Numbered from the stretch's first letter, positions 11,601 through 22,000 are shown. The stretch is 64,000 bases of DNA from Congeria kusceri (GCA_027627225.1 CM051025.1:76920474-76984473); one strand, 5' to 3'. Program-made: numbers and translations. Notes: generated by a model not told the origin, from the letters alone.

Positions 11601-14600
11601 CATTACAAGAAATAAATCAAACCTATAAATATAAATGTTTCAATAATATTCTCTCAAGTGTTTGATTGGTTTCAAAATGTAGAATACGAGGCTTTCAAAC
11701 ATGTTTGAATAATTTATAATGTGACCTATAGTTTTCTGACCACTATAGCTATAATTCGATCAAATCACAATTTCAACCATTCACCTATTTGTTAACAAAA
11801 ACACACACATTCTTGCAAACTTTTAGACAAAAATACACAAATCCATACACCTTCACCATAAATGATAAACATAAAATGAAATACAACTAGAATTGTCACA
11901 TGAGTTATGGAAATACCCCCACAATATGACCTTGTCACAAACCGAGGGGGTAATCACGTGATGATCAAAAGGGAATCAAAATGGCGACGCCCTTGCAAAA
12001 ACAGGTATTTTATGCAATTTTATACCCTTTAATTATTCGCTTAAAAATTTTAACGCCACCCACTTTCCAGCCACATTCGTAAGAAAGTGTTTTGCGTTTA
12101 TTTCGTTTATGTCTCAACTCTAGATCTCGACATTACTCAGTGCACATTTTGTAAGCGGGCACTGTTTTCCATGTAAATTGTGATCATTACCGGGTCTCAC
12201 GTAGGATATCCCTCTCTCAGCATGAAATTAGATAAAATGCAAAAACAAAAATGTGTTCGGAATATTCTTTGAATGTTTATAAATGTGTTTTGCTAAGATC
12301 AGACATATCAGAATCTTTTTTTCAAGTTGTACGCACCAAAAATGTTTTATGATCTAAACGGGTCTCACATCTGATAAGATCACAATGGGGTCCCATTTTA
12401 TGTCAGAAAACAGAGAAACTCATTAAAAGCTTTTCTGATCTAAATTGAAACTCTTGGCGAGATATCTAATAGCTAGGACGAGAATTGTCGAATCTAAACC
12501 AAATAAGAAGCAAGTGCTTTTTTGTAACATGAAAGTCACTTTGATATGTATGTCATTTCTTGTCATAATACCGCATATACATAGTTTTAGAATTTAATTT
12601 GTTTTCAATTTTCCAGTGTTACATTGCATCACCAGACGACCAGCATTACTACTTTACACAGTCCTGTGGTATGTAATGACTTGATTTTAAATTTAATTTA
12701 AAATTCATGAAACAATGCTAGCCAGGCAAATAATCTTAAAATCTTTGTTAACATGTGCTTTTAGTTGCTCCAGAAGTGGATTTATTTATACATTCCTGAT
12801 ATATATCTTTCAAGTTAAAAATAATCTTAAAAATAACTGTTTAATGCTCTCTGATTATTTAGAATGTATGGAAAAACAAGAGGGCCATGATGGCCCTAGG
12901 TCGCTCACCTGCGTTTAAGGCATCATAATGGCTAATAACAAAAGGGCAAAATGGCACTGAACCCCTTACCTGAGAATAAAAATCTGGGCCTTGCAGGTTC
13001 AGAAGTTTTTTTAGTCTATATAAACCATGTGACCCACAGGGCGTGGCCACTTTATACCCCAGGGGCATAATTTGAAAAATATTTGTAGTGGACCACTATT
13101 CAATGTTACATACCAAATATGAAACCACTGGGCCTCGCGGTTTCAGAGGAGAAGATTTTTAAAGTCATTTTGCTATTTAAATGTATATAAACCATGTGAA
13201 CCCCAGGGGCATCATTGGAACAATCTTTGTATGGGACCACTCCACAATGTTTCACGCAAAATATAAAACCTCTGGGCCTTACAGTTTCAACAAGGAAGAT
13301 TTTTAACGCCCACTTGCCATATAAGTCTATATAAACCATGTGACCCCCGGGGTGTGGCCAATTTTGAACCCAGGGACATCATTTTAACAATCTTTGTAGA
13401 GGACAACTATACAATGTTACCAACCAAATATGAAACCTCTATGCCTTCAGGTTTCAGAGAAGAAGATTTTTAAGTCATTTTGCTATTTAAGTCCATATAA
13501 ACCATGAGAACCCCGGGGTGTGGCCAATTTTGAACCCAAGGGCATCATTTTAACAATCTTTGTAAAGGACCACTACACAATGTTACCAACCAAATATGAA
13601 ACCTCTAGGCCTTGGAAGTTTCAGAGGAGATTATTTTTAAAGTCATTTTGCTATTTAAGTCTATATAAACCATGTGACCCCCGGGTGGTGGCCAGTTTTG
13701 ACCCCAGGGGCATCATTTGAACAATCTTTGTAGAGGACCACTATACAATGTTACATACCAAATATGAAACCTCTAGGCCTTGCGGTTTCAGAGGAGATTT
13801 TTAAAGTCATTTTGCTATATAAGTCTATATAAACAATGTGACCCCCGGGGCGTGGCCAGTTTTGACCCCAGGGGCATTATTTGAACAATCTTTGTAGAGG
13901 ACCACTATACAATGTTACATACCAAATATGAAACCTCTAGCCCTTGCAGTTTCAGAGGAGAAGATTTATAAAGTAATTTTGCTACATAAGTCTTTATAAA
14001 CCATGTTACCCTTGGGGTGTGGCCAGTTTTGACCCCAGGGGTATCATTTGAACAATCTTTGTAGAGGACAACTATACAATGTTACATACCAAGTATGAAA
14101 CCTCTGGGCCTTGCGGTTTCAGATAAGAAGATTTTTAAAGTCATTTTGCTATACAAGTCCTTATAAACCATGTGACCCCAGGGGCGTGGCCAGTTTTGAC
14201 CCAAGGGGCATAATTTGAACAATCTTTGTAGAGGACCACTAGAGGATGTCAGATATCAAATATGAAAGCTCCAAGCCTTGTGGTTTCAGAGAAGAAGATT
14301 TTCAATGTTTTCAGTTTTTATTTTATCTATTTTTAGCTCTGGTGACCTACATATGCAGCAAACCGGAAAGATTTGAACAACGTTGAAAGAGGTCCACCCA
14401 AGGATCATTCCTGTGAAGTTTGGTGAAAATCTGCATAGCGGTTTAGGAGGAGATGATGTTTAAATGAAAAGTTCACAACGCCCGCACACACGCACGCACG
14501 TACGCACACACACACGACGGACAACGGGCGATCACAAAAGCTTACCATGAGCACTTTGTGCTCAGGTGAGCTAAAAGCACCCCTAACATAGTGACATTAA

Positions 14601-17600
14601 TAGTGCTTTGTTTGTTTAAAATTCAAATTTAAATTCCGTGTTCAGATGTGTTACAAATTACCGAATCATAATGCTGGTAATTACTGTAACAGAATGCAAA
14701 ATAGTGAATGATTTTTCAATGCACCACTGCACAATCAAGCTTCGACACACACAACACAGCATTCAAACAAACAGTACCACTGGCAAATTAAGAGCCCTTT
14801 GAGCAAACTTCTGAAAAAGTAAATAATACAGTATTCATTGAATTACATTAATAATTTTGTGATACAATGCAAAAGTAAGCTATCCTCCAGCCAATATGAT
14901 AGCTAAGGCCAACAAAAAATAATTGTGTGTTTCAGGCAACGATCTTGACAAAGTTAGGCATGGTTGGGACTGATGTTTTACTTTACTTTTTTTTAACCAC
15001 ATTTGGGTAAAAAAGCATTTAAAATTATCTAAAATCTGACGAATACGAATTTCAAAGAAAAACAATCGATGCTAAAAACTTTAGGGTCGGGGGGTTAACG
15101 CTAGGTAGGGTCAGGTTACCCAAAACACAGAACAAAATTCTTTAGGCCCAATGTGTGAAAGCACTGTTCACAAAAACGGGAAAAATGCAGTAAAACATCC
15201 ACCATAATCACACTGAAGTACCCGCTCCTGGTCAGCAAATATGCCAATGTTCAGGGAAATCCATAAGATTAAGTCAGTGGGTATACATACCTTGGTTAGT
15301 GGATGTTACTGTTATGTTTTGTTAATATTTCACATTACACATGGACGTCAGAGGCAATAGTCTGCACAGAAAATTTCATGCTACAAAACGTTAATTTAAT
15401 ACATGCCAGTTAAGTAAAAAATCATGTCAAATCAAATACTTATTTTGAGTTTAAACATACTTTGTTCAATAAATAGCTTAGTTTCCAAAATTCTAAACTG
15501 ATGTCTTTTTGTCAAATATTCCACCAGCATTCACACCAAATTGCAGATTTATATAATGTTTTACATTAAAGGTATAGCGTGTTAAAGTGAGGTTGTGTAC
15601 ACAAATTTGGCCCAATTACCAACATGAACAAACCAAGGTATACTTGTATACCCCATCGTATTTATTTTATCTATTTTGCTGAATATTGGTGCATTCACTG
15701 AACAGGAGCCAGATCTATGGTATGATAATAAATGATTCATAAAGGCACTCAGTTACCTCTTGCTGATAACATGACCACTAATGGTTAAAATTTCCTTTGT
15801 GATGATAACATAAGATAGTTATAAACTATGATTACACACAAGAATAAGCCGGGTGACATTTTAAAAACCAGAACCCAGAACCGGGTTTTTAAAGACTGGG
15901 GATGGGTGCAAGGCCCTTTGTGTTTTTTGTTTTTTTGGGGTGGGGGAATTTCGCTATAGTTGTTACTGTGGAAAATAAAATTTAGGTGTTATATCAACTT
16001 TTGAAAAACACTTCATTACTAAAAGGTATATCAGGATGCTGTTGTTTGTAGTTTATTTGCATGTCCTTCCGTGCTGAAGCAGCTTTAGGTGAAGACTTGC
16101 TGATGTGTTTTTTTCAGGGGACATATAACCCCCCTTTTATATTAAGTTAAACATTATCAGCATCTAAGAAGAAGTCTTGCAATAATATCCTTAACCATGC
16201 TGATTATGACTGTTTTAAAAATCCAGATCTCTATACTGGTGCAGTACCTAAATCCGGACACTTTTGCTGGTTTTTGGACGATTTCTCTGGATAATAGCAT
16301 CAAACGAAAATAAAAAGTTAAATATAATAAGTAGGGTTTAATCTTAAGCTTTGGTCAAAATCTTAGAGGGCATTGCTATCTTAAAGTAACAGTATGATGT
16401 GTTTAAAACAGGCCTGTAACACGTATCAAAATACAGCTGGAGAGTACCAAAATCCGGACGCTTAAAAAAAAAAAGTTTTATTAATAACAATAAGAATAAA
16501 AATAAGCATTCAACTACAACTTGTTTGTCAGTAATTGTGTTTTCTTCTTTGTTTACATTGTTCTGGTGTATATTTTAAAAAAAATTCTCTGTGAAGCTTT
16601 ATTTAGCGGATCTACTGTTTTGAATACAATCCTCCGCTTGCAAATGTTTACATTTGAAAGGAAGAAAAAAACAATAGTAAGTTAATGAATTAATACTCAG
16701 TTGATTCTGTTAAAAATTGACGAGACAGTTGCGTGCATCAACTGATACCATAGAATTATGGGTCTTGATCATACAAACACATTTGTTTTCAGGTGTCCGG
16801 ATTTAGGTACTTCACCAGTATAGATCCAACAATATGATCAGAAGCAATATTGGGTCAAAATTATCTATGCTTATCATCCTAACAAAAGCATGGCATTATA
16901 TGTAGGTCCATTTTAGGGTAAAGGTAAAGCAGAATTCATCTCTGTATAGCATAAAAAATTCCTGGTTTCATTAGAACTGCAGTTCTAAATCTTTAATTTA
17001 GTCTTAACTTAATACTGACCAATGAAAATGGCTGTAACAAATATAAAACTTTTATTTTCATTGGCTAATACGCATATTTACGATTAAGACTAAGGTTCAA
17101 GAACGAGTACACAGTAACAGGACCACATCTAGTACATAAACATCTGCCAAGGATGGCTAAAAAGCAATTTGCCTTATTGTCAGCTTGTCCACGGCCCGTA
17201 TGCACCAACTCATTCTTAGACTTAAAACATGAGAATAAATAATATTCTTTAAACTGTTCTTTCCTAAAAAGGCTGTTAATTTGCTATGTACTTGCTTTTT
17301 ACCAATGCTAATTATAGCATTCTTCATTTAGAACAATTTTTTAATGACATAAGCTACAAGGATACAAGAACATTTGTGAACACAAAGATTTTTACCTGAT
17401 TCTAAGTCTATTTATTATTATTTATTTGAAGTCAATGAATCGGTTGGTGAATACCGGCCCTGGACCACAGAATGTATGAAGAATATAACTTCGCTGCAGC
17501 CTACCTTCTTCTCCTTAGACTGGGGTATCAGAGGTAGCTGAATGCCAAAGTTCTCGTTGAGGACACCCCGGTTGGCCTGACTGTGGGGGTTGTACACCGC

Positions 17601-20600
17601 CCTTAGGGCCAGGGCCTGCTTGCTCTGCTGGCCCGGGGTCAGGCCTTGCAGCTGGTGGCTCTCCCCCTTACGCAAGGGCAGGAGTGGGGCTGCGCCCGGG
17701 GGTGCCGGCTGGCGTAGTCTGTCCCTGATCGGGAAAGAACGAGCAAATGATTTCATGTATAGCGTCACTTGGAATTCAAAAGGGGCTGTAGTAATTAGTT
17801 AATGAATTATTAAGTTATGGTGGCTTGTTTAATGCATGTTGTCTTGACCAACAGTGAATTGTCATGCCTGCATAATGCACGTAAATAATGCACATGATTA
17901 CAGTACAAAGCAAAATTACTTGATATTTAGAAACAAAGACATAAACAAATTCCTACATGAAAAGCATAAAACTGTTTATATAATTTAAAATCACTTGGCA
18001 CATGGTCTATAACACTACCTAAGCGCGTAATATAAAACACTACCTGGGCACATATGTGTTGCTCATCTCCACCCTGTGCTGCACCCGGGTCTGCTTGCGG
18101 AGGTCCCAGGTCGTCTCCAGCGCCATGAAGCCCGGAGGCTGGATAGCATCGGCGCTGGGCAGGGTCTGAACGCGGTTGTTCAGCTGACTGAGCATCTGCT
18201 CAGCCCTTGCCTGAAAAGAAAACACCATCAGTAATTTTTCCCTGCTTTGGGTATGCGTCTGTTACCCATCAAATTGGGAATTTCGCATCAAGAAATCTTC
18301 CTAGTAGTAGAACATTTAAGAAATCAATTTAACTAATGAATAATTAAACTAGTGTTATCTTGGTTGAACTTGGAATTTTAATGGTGTTTATCTATAACCT
18401 ACAGCCATACAAGTACCTAAATGGTTTACAATTTAGAATCACATTTCCTATGTATTTAGGAATTTGTCACTCCAGATTTGTGAATTTGTTAACTCTAGTT
18501 TGGATAATAAACCATATTTGGCATTGGGAATGGTTCCTTTTACCAGATTCTGTTAAATAAGGAAACAAGGCTTGTCACAGGATGTGATGTATGCCCCCCA
18601 AGCATATGCATGTCAGAGGAAGGCAACACAATGTCAGTTACATGTTGGCAAAAATTACGCTCCCTACAAAAAGAGTTATGGTCCTTGCACTCTGCACTTC
18701 CTCTCAACATCCTCTATCATCCTCTAACGTTGTATGAAGTTTCATTTGAATACCTTCAATACTAATGGAGTTATGCTCCGCACAAGAAAATTAATGATTC
18801 CCATAAGGAAATAAAACAAAGGGCAATAACTCTGTAAATATTGAAGAAAGAGTTGTGGTCCTTGTGCTCTGCACTTCCTGTCATTGTTTTCTATCATTAT
18901 ATGAAGTTTCATTTGAATCCCTTCAATACAAAAGGAGATATGCTGCGCACAAGGAAAGTAACCAAAGGGCAATAACTCCATAAATATTAAAGAAAGAGTT
19001 AAGGTCCTTGTGCTCTGCATTTCCTCTTATTGTCCTCTATCATTATATGAAGTTTCATTTAAATCCCTTCAATACTAATGGAGTTATGCTCCGCACAAGA
19101 AAATTAATGCGTCACATAAGGAAATAAAACAAAGGGAAATAACTCTGTAATTATTGAAGAGAGAGTTTTTGTCCTTGTGCTCTGCAGTTTCTCTCATTGT
19201 CCTTTATCATTATATGAATTGTCATTTAAATCTCTTCAATACAAATGGAGATATGCTCCGCACAAGAAAAATAAACAAAGGGCCATAACACTGTAAATAT
19301 TGAAGAAAAGAGTTGTGGTTCTTGTACTCTGCACTTCCTCTCAACATCTTCTATCATCCTGTATCGTTGTATGAAGTTTCATTTGAATACCTTCAATACT
19401 AATGGAGTTATGCTCCGCACAAGAAAATTAATGCTTCACATAAGGAAATAAAACAAAGGGCAATAACTCTGTAAATATTGAAGAAAGAGTTGTGGCCCTT
19501 ATGCTCTGCACTTCCTGTCATTGTTTTCTATCATTATATGAAGTTTCATCTGAATCCCTTCTAAACAAAAGGAGATATGCTCCGCACAAGGAAAGTAACC
19601 AAAGGGCAATAACTCCTTGTGCTCTGCAGTTCCTCTTATTGTCCTCTATCATTATATGAAGTTTCATTTAAATCCTTCGATACTAATGGAGTTATGCTCC
19701 ACACAAGAAAATTAATGCCTCACATAAGGAAATAAAACAAACGGAAATAACTCTGTAATTATTGAAGAAAGAGTTTTGGTCCTTGTGCTCTGCACTTTTT
19801 CTCATTGTCCTTCATCATTATATTTAGTGTTATTTAAATCTCTTCAATACAAATGGAGATATGCTCCACACAAGCAAATTAAACAAGGGGCAATAACACT
19901 CTAAATATTAAAAAAAGAGTTGTGGTTCTTGTACTCTGCACTTCCTCTGATTGTCTTCTATTATTATATGAAGTTTCATTTGAATCCCTTCAATACCAAT
20001 GGATTTATGCTCCGCACAAGAAGAGTGACGGACGGACAGACAAACGGACGATGCGATTACTATATAAAAAATCATCCAATGCATAATTCCACTTTTGGTC
20101 TTAATGGACGAGAGTTTGTAACTCAAACATCATTTGCAGTAGAAAACCTTATTTAAGTTAAGTGACCAATTGCATAGCCAAACATTTTTTGGTGCATTTA
20201 AAAAACGAGTGTTGGTGCATTGTAACCCACCTGCAGACCCTGTTCAGTTTTACTGAGAGCATTCTCGAGCTCCGCAATGCTGATGGTTTTCCCATCACCC
20301 TTGGCAGCGAGACTCTCCTTGAGCTGACGAATGTCATCTTGAACCTGCAAATACACAGAATTAGGGTACATTAGCATATTAATGACAAACATAATTATGT
20401 GTGGTGGTATGGGCTTGTTTTCGCATAAGTGAACAGGTCAGAATTATGTCACTACCTTAGTGGGTTATTGTATACTAACAGAAAGTCAAAACCAATCCAA
20501 GAACAGAACAACATTAATAGGAATACAATTGTAACATATTCAAAAAGAATTTAAGAACAAGAGGGTAAGGTGATATTTTGGAAAATTCATTATAATTATG

Positions 20601-21395
20601 TACAACAGCTATCCATGACTGAAGTATAAAATTCGGAACAGAAATTACTGTTGCTTATACTGTATATAACATCAGTAACAATGAACACATTAAAACTCTG
20701 ATTTAGAATGTCCAAAATAGTGGTACTTAACGCTTATAAAGTGATGTAACCTTATTAAAGGGTATAAAACACTTACCCTAGAAAAAAAGCAAAAATGGAG
20801 CCAAAAACTTACAAAGAGGTTAATGGGCAACTTTCTCAAGAAAGCTGGAGGTCTAGCTCTTAGAATCCTTGGTATACTAATTATAAATAAGAGTGGGCAA
20901 AGGAGCTTACAGTCAGCTCCAGTCGCAGGGGACGTTATGTATATTTTGAAAATAAAGGAACAAATATTTTCTCTAGATTTAATGTCTACCCTTTTTAGAA
21001 CAAAACTGAATGTAGATGGAGTTTTTACATCTGTACTTTAAAATATTTATAATTCTGTAGATGGCCTTCTCACTGTCTTTATTAAAAGGCTTGTGACATA
21101 AAGGAATAAAATACTCTGGCTGGCAAAATGGGGTCCTAATTCAGCTCCAAACTTGCCATTAACAATGGATTTAAAATTATAAGACTCACAACAAATCTGA
21201 TAACTTTTTGGTCATAAGAACCCATTTCCCAGAAAAGAAATGTGTTAACAAGACCATTCAAGTGTGCCCAGAATCACTCACCAATGCAAGCTTGGGAAGG
21301 AAACGTTGATAACTGCAGACCTCGACATTCTGACCTTCTATAAGTCCACGTAGCGGGGCCCTTAAAAGGGGCAGCCGCTCTTGACTCACAGACAT
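5438..21395 (-). CDS. IQCH: IQCH, 5' part: seven exons, gene continues beyond left edge
   Basis: IQ motif-containing protein H, a calmodulin-binding-type protein linked in mammals to male germ cells and sperm. Seven exons splice in phase into 366 codons: 21395-21282, 20344-20231, 18210-18044, 17724-17505, 7637-7560, 7169-6998 and 5670-5438. Every junction is GT-AG. The exon 2 segment with IRQLKESL, then ISIAELENALSKTEQGLQ, matches the N-terminal helix of vertebrate IQCH (LYQLKEKL ... LEVAIKRTEMGL, from memory). Later exons are Pro-rich, with GLIPPAAQLTLDPSPV in exon 6. The vertebrate protein is about 1000 residues, so roughly a third is visible; the IQ motif is expected further on. The head-to-head neighbour AAGAB, as in human, supports the call. 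The 10-kb intron between exons 4 and 5 holds many repeats, and an undetected exon there cannot be excluded. Confidence 0.85.
5895..6815. mobile_element. hAT-type MITE (family 2), copy A, 921 bp
   Basis: Flanked by a perfect 8-bp duplication GTTTTAAT (5887-5894 and 6816-6823). The ends are TAGGGCTGGGACCGAAT and its inverse ATTCGGTCCCATCCCTA. No transposase is encoded; the open frame near 6177-6362 is not conserved coding sequence. It sits in IQCH intron 6. A second copy in opposite orientation lies at 31000-31907. Confidence 0.88.
6998..7169 (-). CDS. IQCH: IQCH exon 6
   Basis: Acceptor CCATTTCAG and donor CACCAG|GTGACC; enters phase 0 and leaves phase 1. It encodes about 57 residues, beginning LAPPPITEDDARKGILSLIE and containing GLIPPAAQLTLDPSPVKNK. 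The Pro-flanked short helix and 'LDPSPV' strand are the most protein-like part of this half of the gene. Confidence 0.88.
7560..7637 (-). CDS. IQCH: IQCH exon 5
   Basis: A 78-bp exon (26 codons, phase 0 on both sides), acceptor GTGTTTCAG, donor GCTCAG|GTGTGT. It encodes a Pro-rich piece (PPPKPVLGSTIEPLAVLP). It follows a 9.9-kb intron full of repeats. Confidence 0.82.
7655..8290. repeat. Minisatellite array, ~86-bp unit
   Basis: Repeats of a unit containing TTATCTACCCTGAATGCAGC, ATTAATCATTACTAATC and CTACCTTGCAATAG, about seven partly degenerate copies. A 70-bp piece at 7832-7903 carrying the head of the adjacent hairpin element (AACAAGAGGGCCGTGATGG) recurs at 8258-8330, so the transposon end was caught up in the array amplification. 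The long open frame across the array reflects its periodicity. Confidence 0.85.
8291..9752 (+). mobile_element. Hairpin-capped tandem-core element, core type beta, copy 1
   Basis: The head resembles a GGGCC-TGA-GGCCC palindrome (degenerate here, GAGAGCCGTGACGACCC; better preserved at 7867). The tail is the palindrome GAGCACTTCGTGCTC followed by AGGTGAGCTAAAA. Between them are two copies of a GGGGGAT(T/C)GGATCAATT segment, then units of about 155 bp carrying GGGCAATAACTCTGGTGTT, and a GACGGACAATGACGGA tract before the tail. Open frames of up to 173 codons run through the core but come from repeat periodicity. A second copy in reverse orientation is at 61147-62545. The structure resembles non-autonomous Helentron-type elements with minisatellite cores (inference). 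Confidence 0.75.
9753..10082. other. No gene seen
   Basis: A 330-bp AT-rich spacer inside IQCH intron 4 between two mobile elements; nothing recognisable. Confidence 0.5.
10083..11110. mobile_element. ~1-kb inverted-repeat element, copy A
   Basis: The ends TAGTGTTTAATCTAGA and (right end inverted) AGTGTTTTATCCAGAC form short imperfect inverted repeats. The same sequence, including the internal segment ATCAATACAGTCGATAGATA, recurs in opposite orientation at 35974-37016. ACATG occurs just outside both ends, so a target duplication is possible but not exact. No coding frame is preserved, so this is a non-autonomous DNA element of unassigned superfamily. Confidence 0.7.
11145..11413. mobile_element. 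Fold-back palindromic element, copy 1
   Basis: A hairpin-forming repeat of about 270 bp. The arms carry AAAGTGTCGTCC and AGGCTAATCC in inverted orientation around a central segment with GGTATTTTCTGTTTCAAGG. The ends are GAAAACCGG near the left and CCGGTTTTCCCGCG at the right. Other copies: 21829-21921 (ends only), 30113-30299, 38352-38547, 40632-40891 and 50432-50602. Confidence 0.85.
11414..11950. other. No gene seen
   Basis: AT-rich sequence between the fold-back element and the E-box region, with no exon or repeat that I can define. Confidence 0.45.
11954..11961. promoter_or_regulatory. Palindromic E-box TCACGTGA
   Basis: A perfect TCACGTGA, the site type bound by USF/MITF-family bHLH-zipper factors and common near transcription starts. 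It lies 20 bp before an ATG in good context that is followed by a splice donor. Its position suggests a promoter or 5' UTR element; function is inferred. Confidence 0.4.
11981..12004 (+). CDS. Candidate first coding exon of a nested gene
   Basis: An ATG in a strong start context (TCAAAATGG) encodes MATPLQKQ and stops at a donor CAG|GTATTT, phase 0. It joins in frame to the candidate exon at 12617-12668. It lies in IQCH intron 4 on the opposite strand. I do not recognise the product and could not find downstream exons; a tandem-core element begins 0.2 kb after exon 2. It could also be a decayed 5' end. Confidence 0.35.
12617..12668 (+). CDS. Candidate second coding exon of a nested gene
   Basis: Acceptor TTTTCCAG and donor TGTG|GTATGT bracket 52 bp encoding CYIASPDDQHYYFTQSC, entering phase 0 and leaving phase 1. 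Both sites are good consensus and the stretch is GC-richer than its surroundings. No family is recognised. Continuation into a third exon is unproven. Confidence 0.35.
12872..14575 (+). mobile_element. Hairpin-capped tandem-core element, core type alpha, copy 1
   Basis: The head is AGGGCCATGATGGCCCT (a palindrome) followed by CGCTCACCTG. The tail is the palindrome GAGCACTTTGTGCTC followed by AGGTGAGCTAAAA. The core is about eight ~167-bp units carrying AACAATCTTTGTAGAGGACC and CAAATATGAAACCTCTAGG. A CA/CG-rich stretch with ACGACGGACAACGGGCG precedes the tail. The second, inverted copy is at 41893-46242. GCTCACCTG near the head and CAGGTGAGC near the tail make short terminal inverted repeats. 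Confidence 0.85.
14576..16233. other. IQCH intron sequence, no gene seen
   Basis: AT-rich intron. Around 14990-15130 there is a GGGTAAAAAAG and GGGTCAGGTTACCC segment vaguely like the Harbinger-type ends elsewhere, too degraded to delimit. No exon is supported. Confidence 0.45.
16234..16820. mobile_element. Tc1/mariner-type MITE, 587 bp
   Basis: Flanked by TA dinucleotides (16232-16233 and 16821-16822). The terminal inverted repeats match at about 28 of 29 positions, starting TACTGGTG(C/A)AGTACCTAA and running on through ATCCGGACAC. A third internal piece (AGTACCAAAATCCGGACGCT) lies near 16444. No transposase. TA flanks fit the Tc1/mariner group. Confidence 0.8.
17505..17724 (-). CDS. IQCH: IQCH exon 4
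   Basis: Acceptor CCGATCAG and donor AAGAAG|GTAGGC; enters in phase 2 (completing an Arg codon) and leaves phase 0. It adds about 73 residues, starting RDRLRQPAPPGAAPLLPL and including QANRGVLNENFGIQLPLIP. GC content is far above the flanking introns. The antisense open frame here is only a shadow of this exon. Confidence 0.88.
18044..18210 (-). CDS. IQCH: IQCH exon 3
   Basis: Acceptor TTTTCTTTTCAG and donor CCCAG|GTAGTG; phase 0 in, phase 2 out. It encodes ARAEQMLSQLNNRVQTLPSA and further residues ending HRVEMSNTYVP. The first part continues the helical region begun in exon 2. Confidence 0.88.
18562..20065 (+). mobile_element. Tandem-core element, core type delta, copy 1
   Basis: The head reads CAAGGCTTGTCACAGGATGT and GTATGCCCCCCAAGCATATG. 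About nine units of roughly 160 bp follow, each with CTCTGCACTTCCTCTCA and GGAGTTATGCTCCGCACAAG. The end has a GACGGACGGACAGACAAACG tract and GATGCGATTACTATAT. The same head is found on the element at 48893-50107, which has a different core. It sits in IQCH intron 2. Confidence 0.85.
20231..20344 (-). CDS. IQCH: IQCH exon 2
   Basis: 38 codons, phase 0 both sides; acceptor TGTATTTGCAG, donor CTGCAG|GTGGGT. It encodes VQDDIRQLKESLAAKGDGKT and ISIAELENALSKTEQGLQ. This amphipathic helical segment is the part that most clearly resembles the N-terminus of vertebrate IQCH. Confidence 0.9.
20393..21275. other. IQCH intron 1
   Basis: Intron sequence of about 0.9 kb. A plus-strand open frame of 72 codons at 20823-21041 lacks any recognisable motif and I treat it as chance. 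No repeat is defined here. Confidence 0.5.
21282..21395 (-). CDS. IQCH: IQCH exon 1 (start codon)
   Basis: ATG at 21395-21393, then 38 codons (MSVSQERLPLLRAPLRGLIE and on to RFLPKLAL) to the donor TTG|GTGAGT, phase 0. An in-frame TAG lies 9 bp upstream, which favours this ATG or marks a preceding splice. The start context is weak (T at -3). The first bases belong to a tandem repeat that extends upstream into the likely 5' UTR or promoter. Confidence 0.8.
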
Positions 21396-22000
21396 TGAGA
21401 GCTAGCTATGCATTTCCAGGTACTTTTTAAACCAGTTCTATTAAAACCTTGTATATAAATGAATTTCAATGTCCATTCACACTTTCATGAAAATTTTTAT
21501 CTTAAGAAAAATTAATTTCATCAATTATTATATCGCAGTGTAGTTGAGTCGTAGACATTGGGTGTTAACTAGGCATTTTTAAACTGTTCATGTACTTTTT
21601 AAATCAATTCCATTAACACCAGTCCTTGTGCATACCAGTAAATGTATTTCAATACCGTTTGCACTCAAACAAAATAATTTATCTGCATAAAAATGTATTG
21701 CATCAAAACGCGCAAAATATTGCATTGCTGTTGACTCATAAGACATTGAGAGGGCCAAGTAGGCATTTTCAGGTACTTTTTAAATTAAAATTTCATTAAA
21801 ACATTGTGAATATTTAATGTAGTAAATGAGGCGTGTCGTGGGAAACCCTGGCTTAATGCATGTGTCACACTTTAAGCAGATGCATTAAGCCCGGGTTTCT
21901 CTCAACACGTCTCAAATGTATTTCAATATCCATTAACACTCGCACACAAATTTTTATCTGAAGAAAACTTCATTTAATCAATACACAAAATATAGCACTA
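21381..22000. repeat. ~170-180-bp tandem repeat at the IQCH start
   Basis: Three diverged units, each with a (T)GACTC..AGACATTG segment followed by AGGCATTT and GTACTTTTTAAA, begin near 21381, 21547 and 21727. The first unit includes the IQCH start codon on the minus strand, and the CAT is kept in all three. The third unit is interrupted by a small fold-back element (21829-21921). Confidence 0.7.
21829..21921. mobile_element. Fold-back element, ends only
   Basis: The two outer arms of the fold-back family (GTCGTGGGAAACCCTGGCTT and AAGCCCGGGTTTCTCTC) are joined with the central ~170 bp missing. It could be a deletion derivative or a very short hairpin copy. Confidence 0.75.

Noticed and set aside
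17590..17802. Plus-strand reading frame over a GC-rich block
   Set aside because: Antisense shadow of IQCH exon 4, which has proper splice sites and phase on the minus strand.
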